Shown piece by piece: positions 1 through 8,079 of a DNA stretch of 47,558 nt. Every line of letters begins with the position of its first letter. Positions within the stretch are counted from its first letter, which is position 1. The translations under genes were made by a program, and so were the position numbers. The notes below the pieces were generated by a model. It did not search any database. It was not told the DNA's origin and worked only from the letters and a program-made list of their open reading frames with translations. Source of the stretch: Marinobacter halodurans (lineage in GTDB: Bacteria > Pseudomonadota > Gammaproteobacteria > Pseudomonadales > Oleiphilaceae); NCBI RefSeq assembly GCF_004327985.1, contig NZ_SJDL01000040.1, forward strand, positions 1 through 47,558, given 5' to 3'.

Positions 1-494
1 CCGTCGGGCCAGTGGTAGACCAGCTTGACGTGGTAAGGGCCCGATCCCGGCGCAGGTGTTTCCGGAACGGGACGCTCTGGCGAACGGCTCACGGGCTCGA
101 TGGCCGGCGCCAGGGAGTCGGAGCGGGCGAAAGCACCCCGCGCTCCGCTGGGCCAATGCTGTTGTAGACGGTGCCGAAGTGCGGGTGGCAGATCGTTACG
201 CAGCAAATCGGGGCTCGCCCTGGATTCCGTGAACAGTTCAAAGCCCGGCCCATAGCGGCTGGCGAGCACAAGACGCCCGTCCTGCAGGTCGTCCAGCAGC
301 TTGCGTTTCTGGGTGTCGGTCAGGTTACCGCTTTGCGAAAAATCCGCATCCGGCGGCAGGTCGATATGATGGCCCTGATAGCCTCGGGTGAAATAATCCC
401 GGGCAATGTCCACCGCATTAGACGGATGCAACAGCGTGGGCAGTATGGCTTCGGTGAAGCCATAGCCGCCCGTAACGTAGAGCGCGTAGGACAT
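1..494 (-). CDS. Hypothetical protein, 3' end cut by window edge
   Basis: An open frame of at least 164 codons reads leftwards with no stop before the edge. The start ATG (494-492) has a good ribosome site, AAGGAAG, about 8 nt upstream, and the protein begins MSYALYVTGGYGFTEAILPT. Residues ~1-80 look globular, followed by a Pro/Ser-rich linker at ~120-150 (PVSRSPERPVPETPAPGSG) and the start of a second segment, YHVKLVYHWPDG. I do not recognise the family. The linker followed by a new beta-rich segment suggests a modular protein, but that is inference. There is no signal peptide. The ORF is real by codon use and ribosome site; its function is unknown. Confidence 0.6.
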   Translation of the reverse strand, partial: MSYALYVTGGYGFTEAILPTLLHPSNAVDIARDYFTRGYQGHHIDLPPDADFSQSGNLTDTQKRKLLDDLQDGRLVLASRYGPGFELFTESRASPDLLRNDLPPALRHRLQQHWPSGARGAFARSDSLAPAIEPVSRSPERPVPETPAPGSGPYHVKLVYHWPD

Positions 495-665
495 TGCGAC
501 TGCTTCCTTGTCCTGTGTGTCCTTGGGTCCTTTTTACAGCATGGGGAATGCTATGGTGTTGCTGCTGGAATGGCAAGGGGAACGAATGGGGCAGGCAAAC
601 ATCTCGGGAAAATCCCAGGTTTGTTAGCAACTGGCAGGTCGACTCCTAACCCTTTGACTCATTAC

Positions 666-747
666 GCCCGCCTTAAATCAGTAGGTACTGGAGCACTTAA
701 ATCTCTTGCCGCAAGGCGTGCCGGTTCGAGTCCGGCCCCGGGCACCA
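666..747 (+). pseudogene. Degenerate tRNA-Leu(UAA)-like sequence / possible att remnant
   Basis: The 3' half is textbook tRNA-Leu: long variable arm (GCCGCAAGGC), T-arm GCCGG-TTCGAGT-CCGGC, then CCCGGGC-A-CCA ending at 747. The 5' half is poor. The candidate acceptor strand GCCCGCC (666-672) pairs at only five of seven positions, the D-arm lacks the usual GG-containing loop geometry, and the anticodon stem around CTTAAAT (anticodon TAA) is mismatched. It therefore looks like a tRNA whose 3' portion is intact and whose 5' portion is scrambled. This is the usual appearance of an attachment-site duplicate left by a tRNA-targeting integrase. No integrase gene lies within the window near it. The rest of 495-866 holds no gene that I can support. 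Confidence 0.5.
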
Positions 748-866
748 AAAACTTTCAGTCATATGGCGCCTGATTCCTGCGAATACCGGGTTGCCCGCTA
801 TACTGTCTGTACCGCAGCCAAAGACCACAGGCACGTGGCTACATTCCCGCTTCAGGGTGGTTGGAT

Positions 867-1877
867 ATGGATCTCCGCAGGCGAGTCACTGGGATTGTCC
901 TTTCATTTTCCGTTTTCGCGATTCCGGCCGCGCATGGCCAGGGGCTGACGTTTGCCCTGATCAGCAAGAGTCTCCAGGACGCCAACTTCATCGCTGCCGC
1001 CAGGGGCTGTGAGCAGGCGGCTTCGGAGGATGGAAATCACTGCGTCCATGTGGGCCCCAAGGGTGCAGCGCATTTTCGCAACCAGGACCTGGCCATTCGG
1101 CATCTGCTTGAGCGGGATGTGGATGGTATGGCGCTGTCGGTGACCAATGGTGAGTACCTGGCGCGGAAGAGTCTGGCGCAGGTTGCCGAGCGGAACATTC
1201 CCCTGATTACCTTTGATTCCGACTTACCGGACGACCTTCACTCGCTGCGTCAAGCCTATGTGGGGCCGGATAACGCGGAAATCGGGCGGCAATTGGGGCG
1301 GATCGTGAATCTGTTTATGGACGGGGGCACCTTGTGCCTGATGTCCGCCAGCCCGTTCGACACCAATCTGAATGAGCGGCTCCTGGGCGTGCGGCAGGCG
1401 CTGACCGGGGATCCAACGCCGGATGAGCCAGGGCTTCTAACCGGCGAAAACGGCTGGACGGAGACCGGACGTTGCCCCTGGTACAACGCCGACGACAAGA
1501 GCCGGGCCGTGACCCAGGTGTTTACCGCGTATACCTATGAACACTCGGATGCGATTGTCTCGGTTGGCGCCTGGCCTTTGCTGGACCACAATCGGTTACG
1601 CAGTGCGCTGGCGCCCTTTCGCGATCAGCTACGCTCCCGGGAGAAGCTCTTTATCCTGGCGACCGGAGGGCTGCGGCCCCAGGACACGGCCCTGATGAAC
1701 GAGGGGCTGATACAGGGGTTCGTGTCCATCGACTTTGAGGCGATGGGCCGGGCAAGCTATGAGGTTCTCAAGCGGCTGCATGAGGGGAGGGCGGTCAAGG
1801 AATATTGGCCGACGCCGGTGATTCCGGTGCTGCCAGGACCGGCATCGGTCTCCCTTGATGAGCCGGCCCCCGAATAA
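867..1877 (+). CDS. Orphan periplasmic sugar-type substrate-binding protein
   Basis: About 336 residues with an N-terminal signal peptide (MDLRRRVTGIVLSFSVFAIPAAHG) and a type-1 periplasmic-binding fold like ribose/AI-2 binding proteins (Peripla_BP_4). The opening strand TFALISKSLQDANFIAAARGCEQAA, the middle LITFDSDLPDD and the later MNEGLIQGFVSIDFEAMGRASYEVLK match that family's layout. ATG 867 is preferred to TTG 861 because AGGGTGG sits 6 nt upstream of 867. No permease or ATPase gene is adjacent, so it either serves a distant ABC transporter or feeds a membrane sensor; the ligand is unknown. It is convergent with the padR gene, the two stops being 6 bp apart, with a small CCCC/GGGG hairpin across its stop codon. 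Confidence 0.8.
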   Translation: MDLRRRVTGIVLSFSVFAIPAAHGQGLTFALISKSLQDANFIAAARGCEQAASEDGNHCVHVGPKGAAHFRNQDLAIRHLLERDVDGMALSVTNGEYLARKSLAQVAERNIPLITFDSDLPDDLHSLRQAYVGPDNAEIGRQLGRIVNLFMDGGTLCLMSASPFDTNLNERLLGVRQALTGDPTPDEPGLLTGENGWTETGRCPWYNADDKSRAVTQVFTAYTYEHSDAIVSVGAWPLLDHNRLRSALAPFRDQLRSREKLFILATGGLRPQDTALMNEGLIQGFVSIDFEAMGRASYEVLKRLHEGRAVKEYWPTPVIPVLPGPASVSLDEPAPE

Positions 1878-1883
1878 GGGGAT

Positions 1884-2432
1884 CTACGGCGCGTCGTCCA
1901 GTTCCTCGAGCGTTGTTTCCAGTTCCTCCAGCCACTCCAGGCCCGCTGTAATCTGGGTTATGCCCCGACGCAGGGCCATGTACTGCAGCCGATACTGACG
2001 GGAGAGCGCGCTGGGCTGACGGAAGTAGGTGTGCTCAATGCTGCGGAAATAACCGAGCTGGGCCAGCCAGTCCTGCTTCAACTTCTCGATGTCCTCCTTC
2101 AGGACGTCGCTGTCCAACAGATCACCGGCGAACAGCTTCACCAGCAGAGGGTCGCGCACGGGTGGGCGCGGCTGCGGCGTGTTCAACCATTCTTCGAGAT
2201 CCTTCCGGCCGGCGATCGTCAGGTGGTAGCGCTTCTTGTCCGGTTTGTCCGACTGCGCCACGGTCTCGACCAGCAACTTGTTGTCTTCGAGCAGGCGGGC
2301 CAGTTCGCGATAGACCTGCTGGTGGCTGGCATTCCAGACGTTCGCCAGTCGCGACCGGAACCTTTGTGTTAATTCATACCCGGTGGCCGGCGCTTCGTGA
2401 AGGGCCGCCATGAGCGCGTAACGCAGTGCCAT
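1884..2432 (-). CDS. PadR-family transcriptional regulator
   Basis: A 182-residue protein with the PadR arrangement. The N-terminal winged helix-turn-helix (MALRYALMAALHEAPATGYEL, then NASHQQVYRELARLLEDNKL and the wing RYHLTIAGRKDLEEWL) is followed by a C-terminal helical dimerisation region (Vir_act_alpha_C type, ~90-180). The start is the second of two adjacent ATGs (2432), 7 nt after AGGAG; an upstream in-frame extension exists but has no ribosome site. It is divergent from a DUF2306 membrane gene, and two near-identical ATGCAAC-type palindromes lie between them, so it probably represses itself and that neighbour. The inducing signal is not visible from the sequence. Confidence 0.88.
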   Translation of the reverse strand: MALRYALMAALHEAPATGYELTQRFRSRLANVWNASHQQVYRELARLLEDNKLLVETVAQSDKPDKKRYHLTIAGRKDLEEWLNTPQPRPPVRDPLLVKLFAGDLLDSDVLKEDIEKLKQDWLAQLGYFRSIEHTYFRQPSALSRQYRLQYMALRRGITQITAGLEWLEELETTLEELDDAP

Positions 2433-2454
2433 CATCCGTCTCCTGATTTTTATT

Positions 2455-2508
2455 ATGCGCATTGTTGCATAACAGGGGCGGTTTAGCTCAATATGCAACT
2501 TGTTGCAT
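2455..2508. promoter_or_regulatory. Two palindromic operators between padR and the DUF2306 gene
   Basis: Box 2 at 2493-2508 is a perfect inverted repeat, ATGCAAC-TT-GTTGCAT. Box 1 at 2455-2470 (ATGCGCATTGTTGCAT) matches it at 13 of 16 positions. The centres are 38 bp apart. PadR proteins bind dyads of this size in their own promoters, so these are probably the operators. Box 2 lies immediately before the DUF2306 ribosome site (AGGAG at 2511-2515) and box 1 just before padR. The assignment to this PadR is inference. Confidence 0.7.
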
Positions 2509-2524
2509 AAAGGAGCTTAAGGCA

Positions 2525-2920
2525 ATGACCGTGTCTGTTCTGATGAATGCGCCACCCGCCATACAGTTGCACGTTGCGGCAGCCTGTCTGGCGTTGGTGC
2601 TGGGTATCGCGCAGTTGGCAGGGACCCGGGGGACGCTGTGGCACCGTAGCGTCGGGATGGCCTGGGTGCTTGCCATGTTCGTCGTGGCGGTGTCGTCGTT
2701 CTTTATTCACCAGATACGGCTGCTCGGCCCCTGGAGCCCGATCCACCTGCTCTCGCTGCTGACGTTGTTTGGTCTGTGTGGCGCATTGTATAGCCTCAGG
2801 AAGAAGCGCTACCGCCAGCATGGACGCATCATGGTCTCGCTGTTCGTGTTCGGGCTGATTGGCGCCGGGCTCTTCACGCTGGTGCCCGGGCGCCTTTTGC
2901 ACGCGGTCTTCTTCGGTTAA
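2525..2920 (+). CDS. DUF2306-type membrane protein
   Basis: A 131-residue integral membrane protein with four predicted helices, at ~13-31, 46-64, 73-92 and 103-122. The motif HRSVGMAWVLAMFVVAVSSF, then PIHLLSLLTLFGL and RQHGRIMVSLFVFGLIGAGLFTLVPGR, is characteristic of DUF2306 proteins. ATG 2525 follows AGGAG by 9 nt. Its role is unknown. The divergent PadR gene and the palindrome directly upstream suggest it is switched on by whatever ligand PadR senses, so a stress or export-related role is possible but unproven. Confidence 0.8.
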   Translation: MTVSVLMNAPPAIQLHVAAACLALVLGIAQLAGTRGTLWHRSVGMAWVLAMFVVAVSSFFIHQIRLLGPWSPIHLLSLLTLFGLCGALYSLRKKRYRQHGRIMVSLFVFGLIGAGLFTLVPGRLLHAVFFG

Positions 2921-2931
2921 TCGGTGGTGAT

Positions 2932-3450
2932 TCAGGCGGCGGGATCAGGGCAGCGGGCGTTCGGTGTCTCGAGGACGTCCACGCGATGGCCTTCGCGGAT
3001 GCCGTTGCTGCGGAAGTAACCCTGGGGCATTTCCAGGGCCATGGTGTAGCGGACGCCGGCCGGGTACTGCGGGCAGCGGTCGGGATCGTCGGCGGTGCAG
3101 GGCAGCATCCTGCGGATGGCGCGGATGTCACCCGCCTCGCTGATGTAGGCGATATCCAGCGGAATGAAGGTGTGGTACATCCAGAAGGTGGCTTCCGGCG
3201 GGCGCGGTTCCTGGTAGACGAACAGCATGCCATGATCCGGGGCCAACGACTCGCGTCCCATCAATCCTTTGCGGCGTTGCGAATCGTTTACCGCCAGCTC
3301 GGCCGTGACCGGTTGGATGCCGTTTTGGGATTGAATGCACACCTGAACCTTATCCAGTTGGCTGGCCGCCTCTGACGGCGTCCGGCAACCTTCCAGTCCG
3401 GTCAGTGCCGCCACGATGGTGGTGGCGGCAAGCAGGTGTCGCCGGCGCAT
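2932..3450 (-). CDS. DUF192 family secreted protein
   Basis: A 172-residue protein with a signal sequence ([22 protein letters not shown]; a lipobox-like LEGC is possible) and the DUF192 domain at ~45-165. Recognisable pieces are AELAVNDSQRRKGLMGRESL, GMLFVYQEP, FWMYHTFIPLDIAYI and ALEMPQGYFRSNGIREGHRV. DUF192 proteins have no agreed function. The start overlaps the stop of the upstream permease by one base (TGATG), so it is co-translated with the YadG/YadH-like transporter. Confidence 0.87.
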   Translation of the reverse strand: MRRRHLLAATTIVAALTGLEGCRTPSEAASQLDKVQVCIQSQNGIQPVTAELAVNDSQRRKGLMGRESLAPDHGMLFVYQEPRPPEATFWMYHTFIPLDIAYISEAGDIRAIRRMLPCTADDPDRCPQYPAGVRYTMALEMPQGYFRSNGIREGHRVDVLETPNARCPDPAA

Positions 3451-4211
3451 CAGCTTCTCAGCCGGTAGCCGGTCTTGAAGATCATGGCGATGATCGCCAG
3501 GCAGATGACCATAAACAGGAACGTCATGCCGGCGCAGAGCAGGACGTTGACGTCCGAAATGCCATAGAACGCCCAGCGGAAGCCGCTGATCAGGTACACC
3601 ACCGGATTGAACAGGGTGATGGTCTGCCAGATCGGCGGCAGCATGCTGATGGAATAGAAGGTGCCGCCCAGGAAAACCAGCGGTGTGACGATCATCAGCG
3701 GCACGATCTGCAGCTTCTCGAAGGTGTCCGCCCAGATCCCGATGATGAAGCCGAACAGGCTGAAGGTGATGGCCGTCAGCACCAGGAACAGGAACATCCA
3801 GATCGGGTGATCGACGGAGTAGTCCACGAACAGGCGCGCCGTCAGCAGGATGATCAGGCCCAGGATGGTGGACTTGGTCGCCGCCGCCCCCACGTAGCCG
3901 ATGACCACCTCTACAAAGGACACGGGAGCGGACAGCACCTCGTAGATGGTGCCGGAAAACTTGGGCATGTAGATCCCGAATGAGGCGTTGGAAATGCTCT
4001 GCATCAGCAGCGAGAGCATGACCAGGCCGGGAATGATGAAGGCGCCGTAGCTGACCCCGTCAATGTCGCCCATGCGGGAACCGATGGCGGAGCCAAACAC
4101 CACGAAGTAGAGCGAGGTGGAGATGACCGGCGACAGGACGCTCTGCATCAGCGTTCGCCACATGCGCGCCATTTCGAACTTGTAGATTGCGCGGATTCCG
4201 TAAACGTTCAT
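3450..4211 (-). CDS. yadH: ABC-2 type permease, YadH-like
   Basis: A 253-residue inner-membrane permease of the ABC-2 family, with six hydrophobic segments and the family hallmarks [17 protein letters not shown] near the N-terminus and [32 protein letters not shown] in the ABC-2 signature region. It partners with the ATPase encoded just upstream: its ATG (4211-4209) overlaps that gene's TGA in an ATGA. The pair matches E. coli YadGH, an exporter of unknown substrate. Confidence 0.9.
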   Translation of the reverse strand: MNVYGIRAIYKFEMARMWRTLMQSVLSPVISTSLYFVVFGSAIGSRMGDIDGVSYGAFIIPGLVMLSLLMQSISNASFGIYMPKFSGTIYEVLSAPVSFVEVVIGYVGAAATKSTILGLIILLTARLFVDYSVDHPIWMFLFLVLTAITFSLFGFIIGIWADTFEKLQIVPLMIVTPLVFLGGTFYSISMLPPIWQTITLFNPVVYLISGFRWAFYGISDVNVLLCAGMTFLFMVICLAIIAMIFKTGYRLRS

Positions 4212-5134
4212 ACCTTCGCCTTGACCAGGTTGACGAAAATCTCTTCCAGGGAGCTTTCCCGGGTGCGGAGATCCTTGAAGTCCACACCCTGTTCGGCCAG
4301 GCGGCGGAGCAGGGTGGCGATGCCCGTGCGCTCCTCGCTGGTATCAAAGGTGTAGACCAGCTCCGTGCCGTCTTCGGACAGCTCCAGCTGCAGATCGGAC
4401 AGGGACTCGGGAACACTCTCCAGCGGAGCCTGAAGATGCAGCCGCAGCTCTTTCTTGCCCAGTTTGCGCATCAGCGTGTGCTTGTCTTCCACCAGGATCA
4501 GTTGGCCCTGGCTGATGACACCGATGCGATCGGCCATTTCCTCGGCTTCCTCGATGTAGTGCGTGGTGAGGATGATCGTAACGCCGCTCTCCCGCAGTCG
4601 GCGGACCAGTTCCCACATGTCCCGGCGCAGCTCCACGTCGACACCGGCGGTGGGCTCGTCGAGGAACAGGATCTGGGGCTCGTGGGACAGGGCCTTGGCG
4701 ATCATCACCCGGCGCTTCATGCCGCCGGAGAGGGCCATGATGCGCGAGTCCCGCTTGTCCCAGAGGGACAGGGACTTGAGCACCTTCTCGATATGCGCCG
4801 GATTGGGTGCCTTGCCGAACAGGCCGCGGCTGAAACTGACCGTATCCCAGACGGTCTCGAACGCGTCGGTGTTCAGTTCCTGGGGGACCAGACCAATCCT
4901 GGCACGGGCGGCCCGGTAATCCGAGGCAATGTTGTGGCCGTCCGCAAGCACCGTGCCGCTGGTGTGGTTGACGATGCCGCAGATGATGCTGATCAGCGTC
5001 GTCTTGCCGGCGCCGTTGGGGCCCAGCAGGGCAAAGATCTCGCCCCGGCGGATTTCGAGGTTGATGTCCTTCAGGGCCTGGTGCCCGGAGGCGTACGTTT
5101 TATAGAGGTTGGTGACGGAGATGTCGGGATGCAC
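4208..5134 (-). CDS. yadG: ABC transporter ATP-binding protein, YadG-like
   Basis: About 308 residues. Walker A is GPNGAGKTT, the signature is [15 protein letters not shown], Walker B is [12 protein letters not shown], and the H-loop is [12 protein letters not shown]. The C-terminal ~90 residues form the extra domain seen in YadG. GTG 5134 is chosen because AGGAG lies 5 nt upstream; an ATG at 5188 would add 18 residues without a ribosome site. It is the first gene of a coupled three-gene operon (ATPase, permease, DUF192). The substrate is unknown. Confidence 0.92.
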   Translation of the reverse strand: MHPDISVTNLYKTYASGHQALKDINLEIRRGEIFALLGPNGAGKTTLISIICGIVNHTSGTVLADGHNIASDYRAARARIGLVPQELNTDAFETVWDTVSFSRGLFGKAPNPAHIEKVLKSLSLWDKRDSRIMALSGGMKRRVMIAKALSHEPQILFLDEPTAGVDVELRRDMWELVRRLRESGVTIILTTHYIEEAEEMADRIGVISQGQLILVEDKHTLMRKLGKKELRLHLQAPLESVPESLSDLQLELSEDGTELVYTFDTSEERTGIATLLRRLAEQGVDFKDLRTRESSLEEIFVNLVKAKV

Positions 5135-5410
5135 ACGCGCTCCTGTCTGGCCGATTGAATCGGGAGGCCCTTTCGGGCAAACGGGCATTTTATACGAAAG
5201 CGGGGCTGTCCGGCATGACCCGATCCTCTATAAATCGCGCCGAATCCCACGATTTCCGGTGATTCAGGTCATTCGTTGTCGTGGAATTTACCTACTCCGC
5301 AGTTGTTCGAATATGGTCGACTTATACTTGGATGTACAATTATGGACAGGCTGGAGCGAGAAGCATAGACTGAAACCATAAACGGGCCGGGTGCCCGGAG
5401 GAGTCGCGCG

Positions 5411-5815
5411 ATGACACTACCGGATACGACAACCGCCACAGACCTCCATGGCGAGGAGCGGCGCGGCCAGGTTGCGCTGAAGGCGTTTTTCAACATCACG
5501 GCGGAGTGGGGTTGTACCCAGGCCGATCGCCAGAAACTGCTGGGGGACATCGCGCGCTCCACGCTCAACAACTATGCGCGCCTGCCGGCGCAGCGCCTGA
5601 ACCGGGACCTGCTGGAACGGATCAGCTACATCATGGGGATCTACAAAGCCCTGCAGATTCTCTATCCCAGCCGGGAGTTGGCGACGCGCTGGATCAAGGC
5701 GCCCAACCAGGCGCTGCCGTTCAACGGCCACTCCGCCCTGGAATTCATGACCCGCGGCAGCATGATGCACCTGGCGGAGACCCGCCGCTATCTCGACGCG
5801 CAGCGGGGTTGGTAG
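5411..5815 (+). CDS. Xre/ParS-type antitoxin of a RES-Xre module
   Basis: 134 residues. The N-terminal half is an Xre-like helical DNA-binding region (TQADRQKLLGDIARSTLNNY). The C-terminal half is the MbcA/ParS toxin-binding domain, with the conserved ATRWIKAPNQALPFNGHSAL and the tail MHLAETRRYLDAQRGW. A ribosome site GGAGG (5398-5402) precedes ATG 5411. Its stop abuts the start of the RES toxin gene (TAG-ATG). Family knowledge: the antitoxin blocks the toxin's active site through its C-terminus and represses the operon. The 276-bp upstream gap presumably holds the autoregulated promoter; I saw no unambiguous operator there beyond short palindromes such as GTCGAC and TGTACA. Confidence 0.9.
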   Translation: MTLPDTTTATDLHGEERRGQVALKAFFNITAEWGCTQADRQKLLGDIARSTLNNYARLPAQRLNRDLLERISYIMGIYKALQILYPSRELATRWIKAPNQALPFNGHSALEFMTRGSMMHLAETRRYLDAQRGW

Positions 5816-6508
5816 ATGACGGCATGGCCGGAACCGGAAACCTGCGTTCCCGGCTGGGAAGCCCATCGGATCGTGCCGTCGCACTTCCCGCCGATCGAGA
5901 TTTTCGAGTCGGTCCTGTCCCAGGACGAATTTGATATTGCCGCCGAGATTGAAGGGCTGACCAACGACCGCCTGCGCGATCTCACGGGCGACATCGAGCG
6001 CGTCGCGCCGGAGGATCGGGTTTTCGGAGCCGGGTCGACGCCGCTGATGGCCGCGTTCACCCATACCGGTGCGGCCAGCCGGTTTACCGACGGTCATTTT
6101 GGCGTCTATTACGCCGCCAGCAGTCTGGAGACCGCCATCCGCGAAACGGTCTTCCACCGGGAACGCTTTCTCCGGGCCACGCAGGACCCGCCCATGGAAC
6201 TGACCATGCGCTGCTACATCAGCCGGGTAGTACTGCCCCTGGACGACATCCGGCCGGAGACCTACGCCAGCCTCCACCAGCCTGATCTGGACAGCTATCC
6301 CCGTTGCCAGGCTTTTGCCGCCCAGCGCCGGGCCGGCGGCAGCCACGGTCTGCTTTATCCCAGCGTCCGCCATGCCGGTGGTGAATGCGTTGCGGCCTTC
6401 CGCCCACGCACCATGGGTCTGCCCTGGCAAGGCCCGCATCTGCGCTACGTCTGGAACGGCGAATCCATCACCGATACGTTCCGCATCACCCGCCACCGCT
6501 CGCTCTGA
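5816..6508 (+). CDS. RES-domain toxin (NAD+-targeting family)
   Basis: 230 residues, with the RES domain at ~60-215. Residues matching the family's invariant set are visible: Arg89 in ASRFTDG, Tyr99 in FGVYYAAS, Glu110 in TAIRETVFHR and Ser183 in GLLYPSVRH. RES toxins degrade NAD+ or use it to modify a target, halting growth. The gene is directly fused in translation order to the antitoxin gene upstream. The catalytic residues look intact, so the toxin is probably functional. Confidence 0.9.
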   Translation: MTAWPEPETCVPGWEAHRIVPSHFPPIEIFESVLSQDEFDIAAEIEGLTNDRLRDLTGDIERVAPEDRVFGAGSTPLMAAFTHTGAASRFTDGHFGVYYAASSLETAIRETVFHRERFLRATQDPPMELTMRCYISRVVLPLDDIRPETYASLHQPDLDSYPRCQAFAAQRRAGGSHGLLYPSVRHAGGECVAAFRPRTMGLPWQGPHLRYVWNGESITDTFRITRHRSL

Positions 6509-6681
6509 CGGGGCGTCGTTGGCATTGTGTCATAGATGACGCCAAAAACTCGTCTAACCCGCCCTGCAAACTGTGACCCAGAGCCGCGTTCCGCCAGGAT
6601 CTTTTGATAAAGTCATGGAAAACAACAACTTCAATTGGCCTTGCCAAACCACCACGGCCTATCGACAAGTGGAGAGACCTG

Positions 6682-7059
6682 ATGCAGGAACGACGGCGGC
6701 GGGAACGTTTACCGTTTATACAGATGGACGCCCGCGTGAAAGTACGGCGCAACCTGTTTTCCAATCGCTGGATCGATGTCAGCGTCAGCGATTTCAACAG
6801 ACTGGGTATGGCCATTGTGGGTGACCATGCGTTTCGCGAAGGGGACAAGATCCAGTTCAGCCTGCGCCTGAACACCGAGGTGGGCGACATCACGGTGGAG
6901 CAAGCCCAGGCCGTCGTCCGCAACTCCCGGGTCGGAGACGACGGGACGATCTTTGGACTGGAATTTGCTGATAACCAGAAAAGTGGCGTGGCTGAATCCT
7001 TAAGCCGGATCGAGAGCGTATTGACCCGCTTCAAGGCGGTCACCCAGCGCATGACGTGA
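6682..7059 (+). CDS. PilZ-domain protein
   Basis: 125 residues. The arginine-rich start (MQERRRRERLPF) resembles the RxxxR c-di-GMP-binding element, and the later DVSVSDFNRLGMAI occupies the place of the D/NxSxxG motif, though the Ser is not at its usual spot. The strand pattern DKIQFSLRLNTEVGDITVEQAQAVVRN and DGTIFGLEF fits a PilZ barrel. ATG 6682 is favoured because GGAGA lies just upstream; longer readings use a TTG at 6604. It probably binds c-di-GMP. It resembles in outline a second PilZ-like gene at 15599-16015. Confidence 0.75.
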   Translation: MQERRRRERLPFIQMDARVKVRRNLFSNRWIDVSVSDFNRLGMAIVGDHAFREGDKIQFSLRLNTEVGDITVEQAQAVVRNSRVGDDGTIFGLEFADNQKSGVAESLSRIESVLTRFKAVTQRMT

Positions 7060-7135
7060 TCTACTTCAGGCGCAGCATGGCATTGCCCCGTGTTTTCCCG
7101 GAGAATGCAGGCTCAATTGATCGGGAGGCACGGGT

Positions 7136-7606
7136 TTGCTGCGCGGATTGACTGTTGTTGTATTGATTGTCGGGTTGGTGGCTCTGCTGGTCCTGGGGCC
7201 TCGTTACCTGCGCTCCACCGATGAGGCGGCCAAGACGTCGGCCGAAACCTGCAACCTGGATGATGGCGCCTGCCAGTGGCGAAACGAGGCAGGCGACTGG
7301 CAAGTGAGCCTGAGCCTATCCGGGAAGACCACGCCTCCAACCCTTACGCTGTCGCTGTCTGCGCCTGAAAGCGTCGCTTCATCTGAGCGGTTGATGGCGG
7401 TTCTGAGCGGTTATTCCATGGAGATGGGGACCTTCCCGGTAGCGCTGACGCCAACCGGTGAACCTGGCCAGTTTCGGGGGCAAAGTCAGGCACCGGTGTG
7501 TAGTGTGGATCCCGAGATGACCTGGCAGGTGGCTTTGCGGCAGGGTGGTTCGGATGTCGCGATGCCTGAGGTTGTGGTGTTCCATAACGTGGTATCCGCC
7601 AAATAA
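7136..7606 (+). CDS. Hypothetical membrane-anchored periplasmic protein
   Basis: 156 residues starting at TTG 7136, with GGAGG 7 nt upstream. One N-terminal membrane helix (LTVVVLIVGLVALLVLG, ~5-22) leads to a soluble periplasmic part rich in beta strands, with one cysteine pair (ETCNLDDGACQW) and a third Cys (APVCSVDP). The layout resembles small immunoglobulin-like domains, but I recognise no family. It follows the PilZ gene by 76 bp on the same strand and may be co-transcribed. Confidence 0.65.
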   Translation: MLRGLTVVVLIVGLVALLVLGPRYLRSTDEAAKTSAETCNLDDGACQWRNEAGDWQVSLSLSGKTTPPTLTLSLSAPESVASSERLMAVLSGYSMEMGTFPVALTPTGEPGQFRGQSQAPVCSVDPEMTWQVALRQGGSDVAMPEVVVFHNVVSAK

Positions 7607-7629
7607 ACACCACCTTTATTGCAAACCCT

Positions 7630-7774
7630 GCGTAGGTTGGGCTGACGAAGGAAGCCCAACAATTTACGGAAGGCCCCGATCTCTATCCAGCCTTTTGCTC
7701 TTGGGAGCTCCTGCCAAAATTTTGAATGTATTGGATAACGGATGTTGGGCTTCCTTCGTCAGCCCAACCTACGC
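7630..7774. repeat. Pair of inverted REP elements, family 1 (BIME-like)
   Basis: 7630-7661 and 7743-7774 are perfect 32-bp reverse complements of each other. Each carries GTAG followed by a palindrome, TTGGGCT...AGCCCAA, which is the structure of REP sequences mobilised by RAYT transposases. The 81 bp between them are unremarkable. Related but diverged copies sit at 21810-21839 and 21955-21979. No RAYT gene is in the window. Confidence 0.8.
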
Positions 7775-7810
7775 TACTGGTTTGAGGGCCGGTCAGGCGC
7801 CTGGAACATA

Positions 7811-7914
7811 GGGCAGCCCTGCGGGCTGCTCCGAAGCTAAAGCGTCGGCTACATTTTGAATACAGCTCGAGCATGTAGCAGATGCTTTAGCTTCTGAGGC
7901 GCCGAAGGTGCCCC
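7811..7914. repeat. Pair of inverted REP elements, family 2
   Basis: On the minus strand a unit starts GTAGCCGACGCTTTAGCTTC (7852 leftwards) and continues into the hairpin GCAGCCC-GCA-GGGCTGC. On the plus strand, 7875-7914 starts GTAGCAGATGCTTTAGCTTC and continues into GGCGCC-GAA-GGTGCC. Both have a GTAG head, a shared CTTTAGCTTC core and a 3' hairpin, and they face away from each other. Together with the family 1 pair they occupy most of the gene-free stretch 7607-8079; the remainder shows nothing. Confidence 0.7.
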
Positions 7915-8079
7915 ATTCGTGCCCCCGGCACATTCCCTAGCTCCTCCATCCTATTCCCACTCCTGGAACGTGAATTCCATCACCTCCAGGCCTACACGGC
8001 AGGCGCTGTCGAGGTTCGGACATGTTAAAATAATGTGAAAGCGATACCGCTCTTACTTTCTCGCTTCACGGATGATGCT

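Noticed and set aside
666-747. Functional tRNA-Leu gene
   Set aside because: The acceptor stem has two mismatches and the D-arm and anticodon stem do not fold, although the 3' half is good.
171-773. 200-residue plus-strand open frame at the left edge
   Set aside because: It runs antisense through the minus-strand gene with its good ribosome site and through the tRNA-like sequence; the composition is not protein-like.
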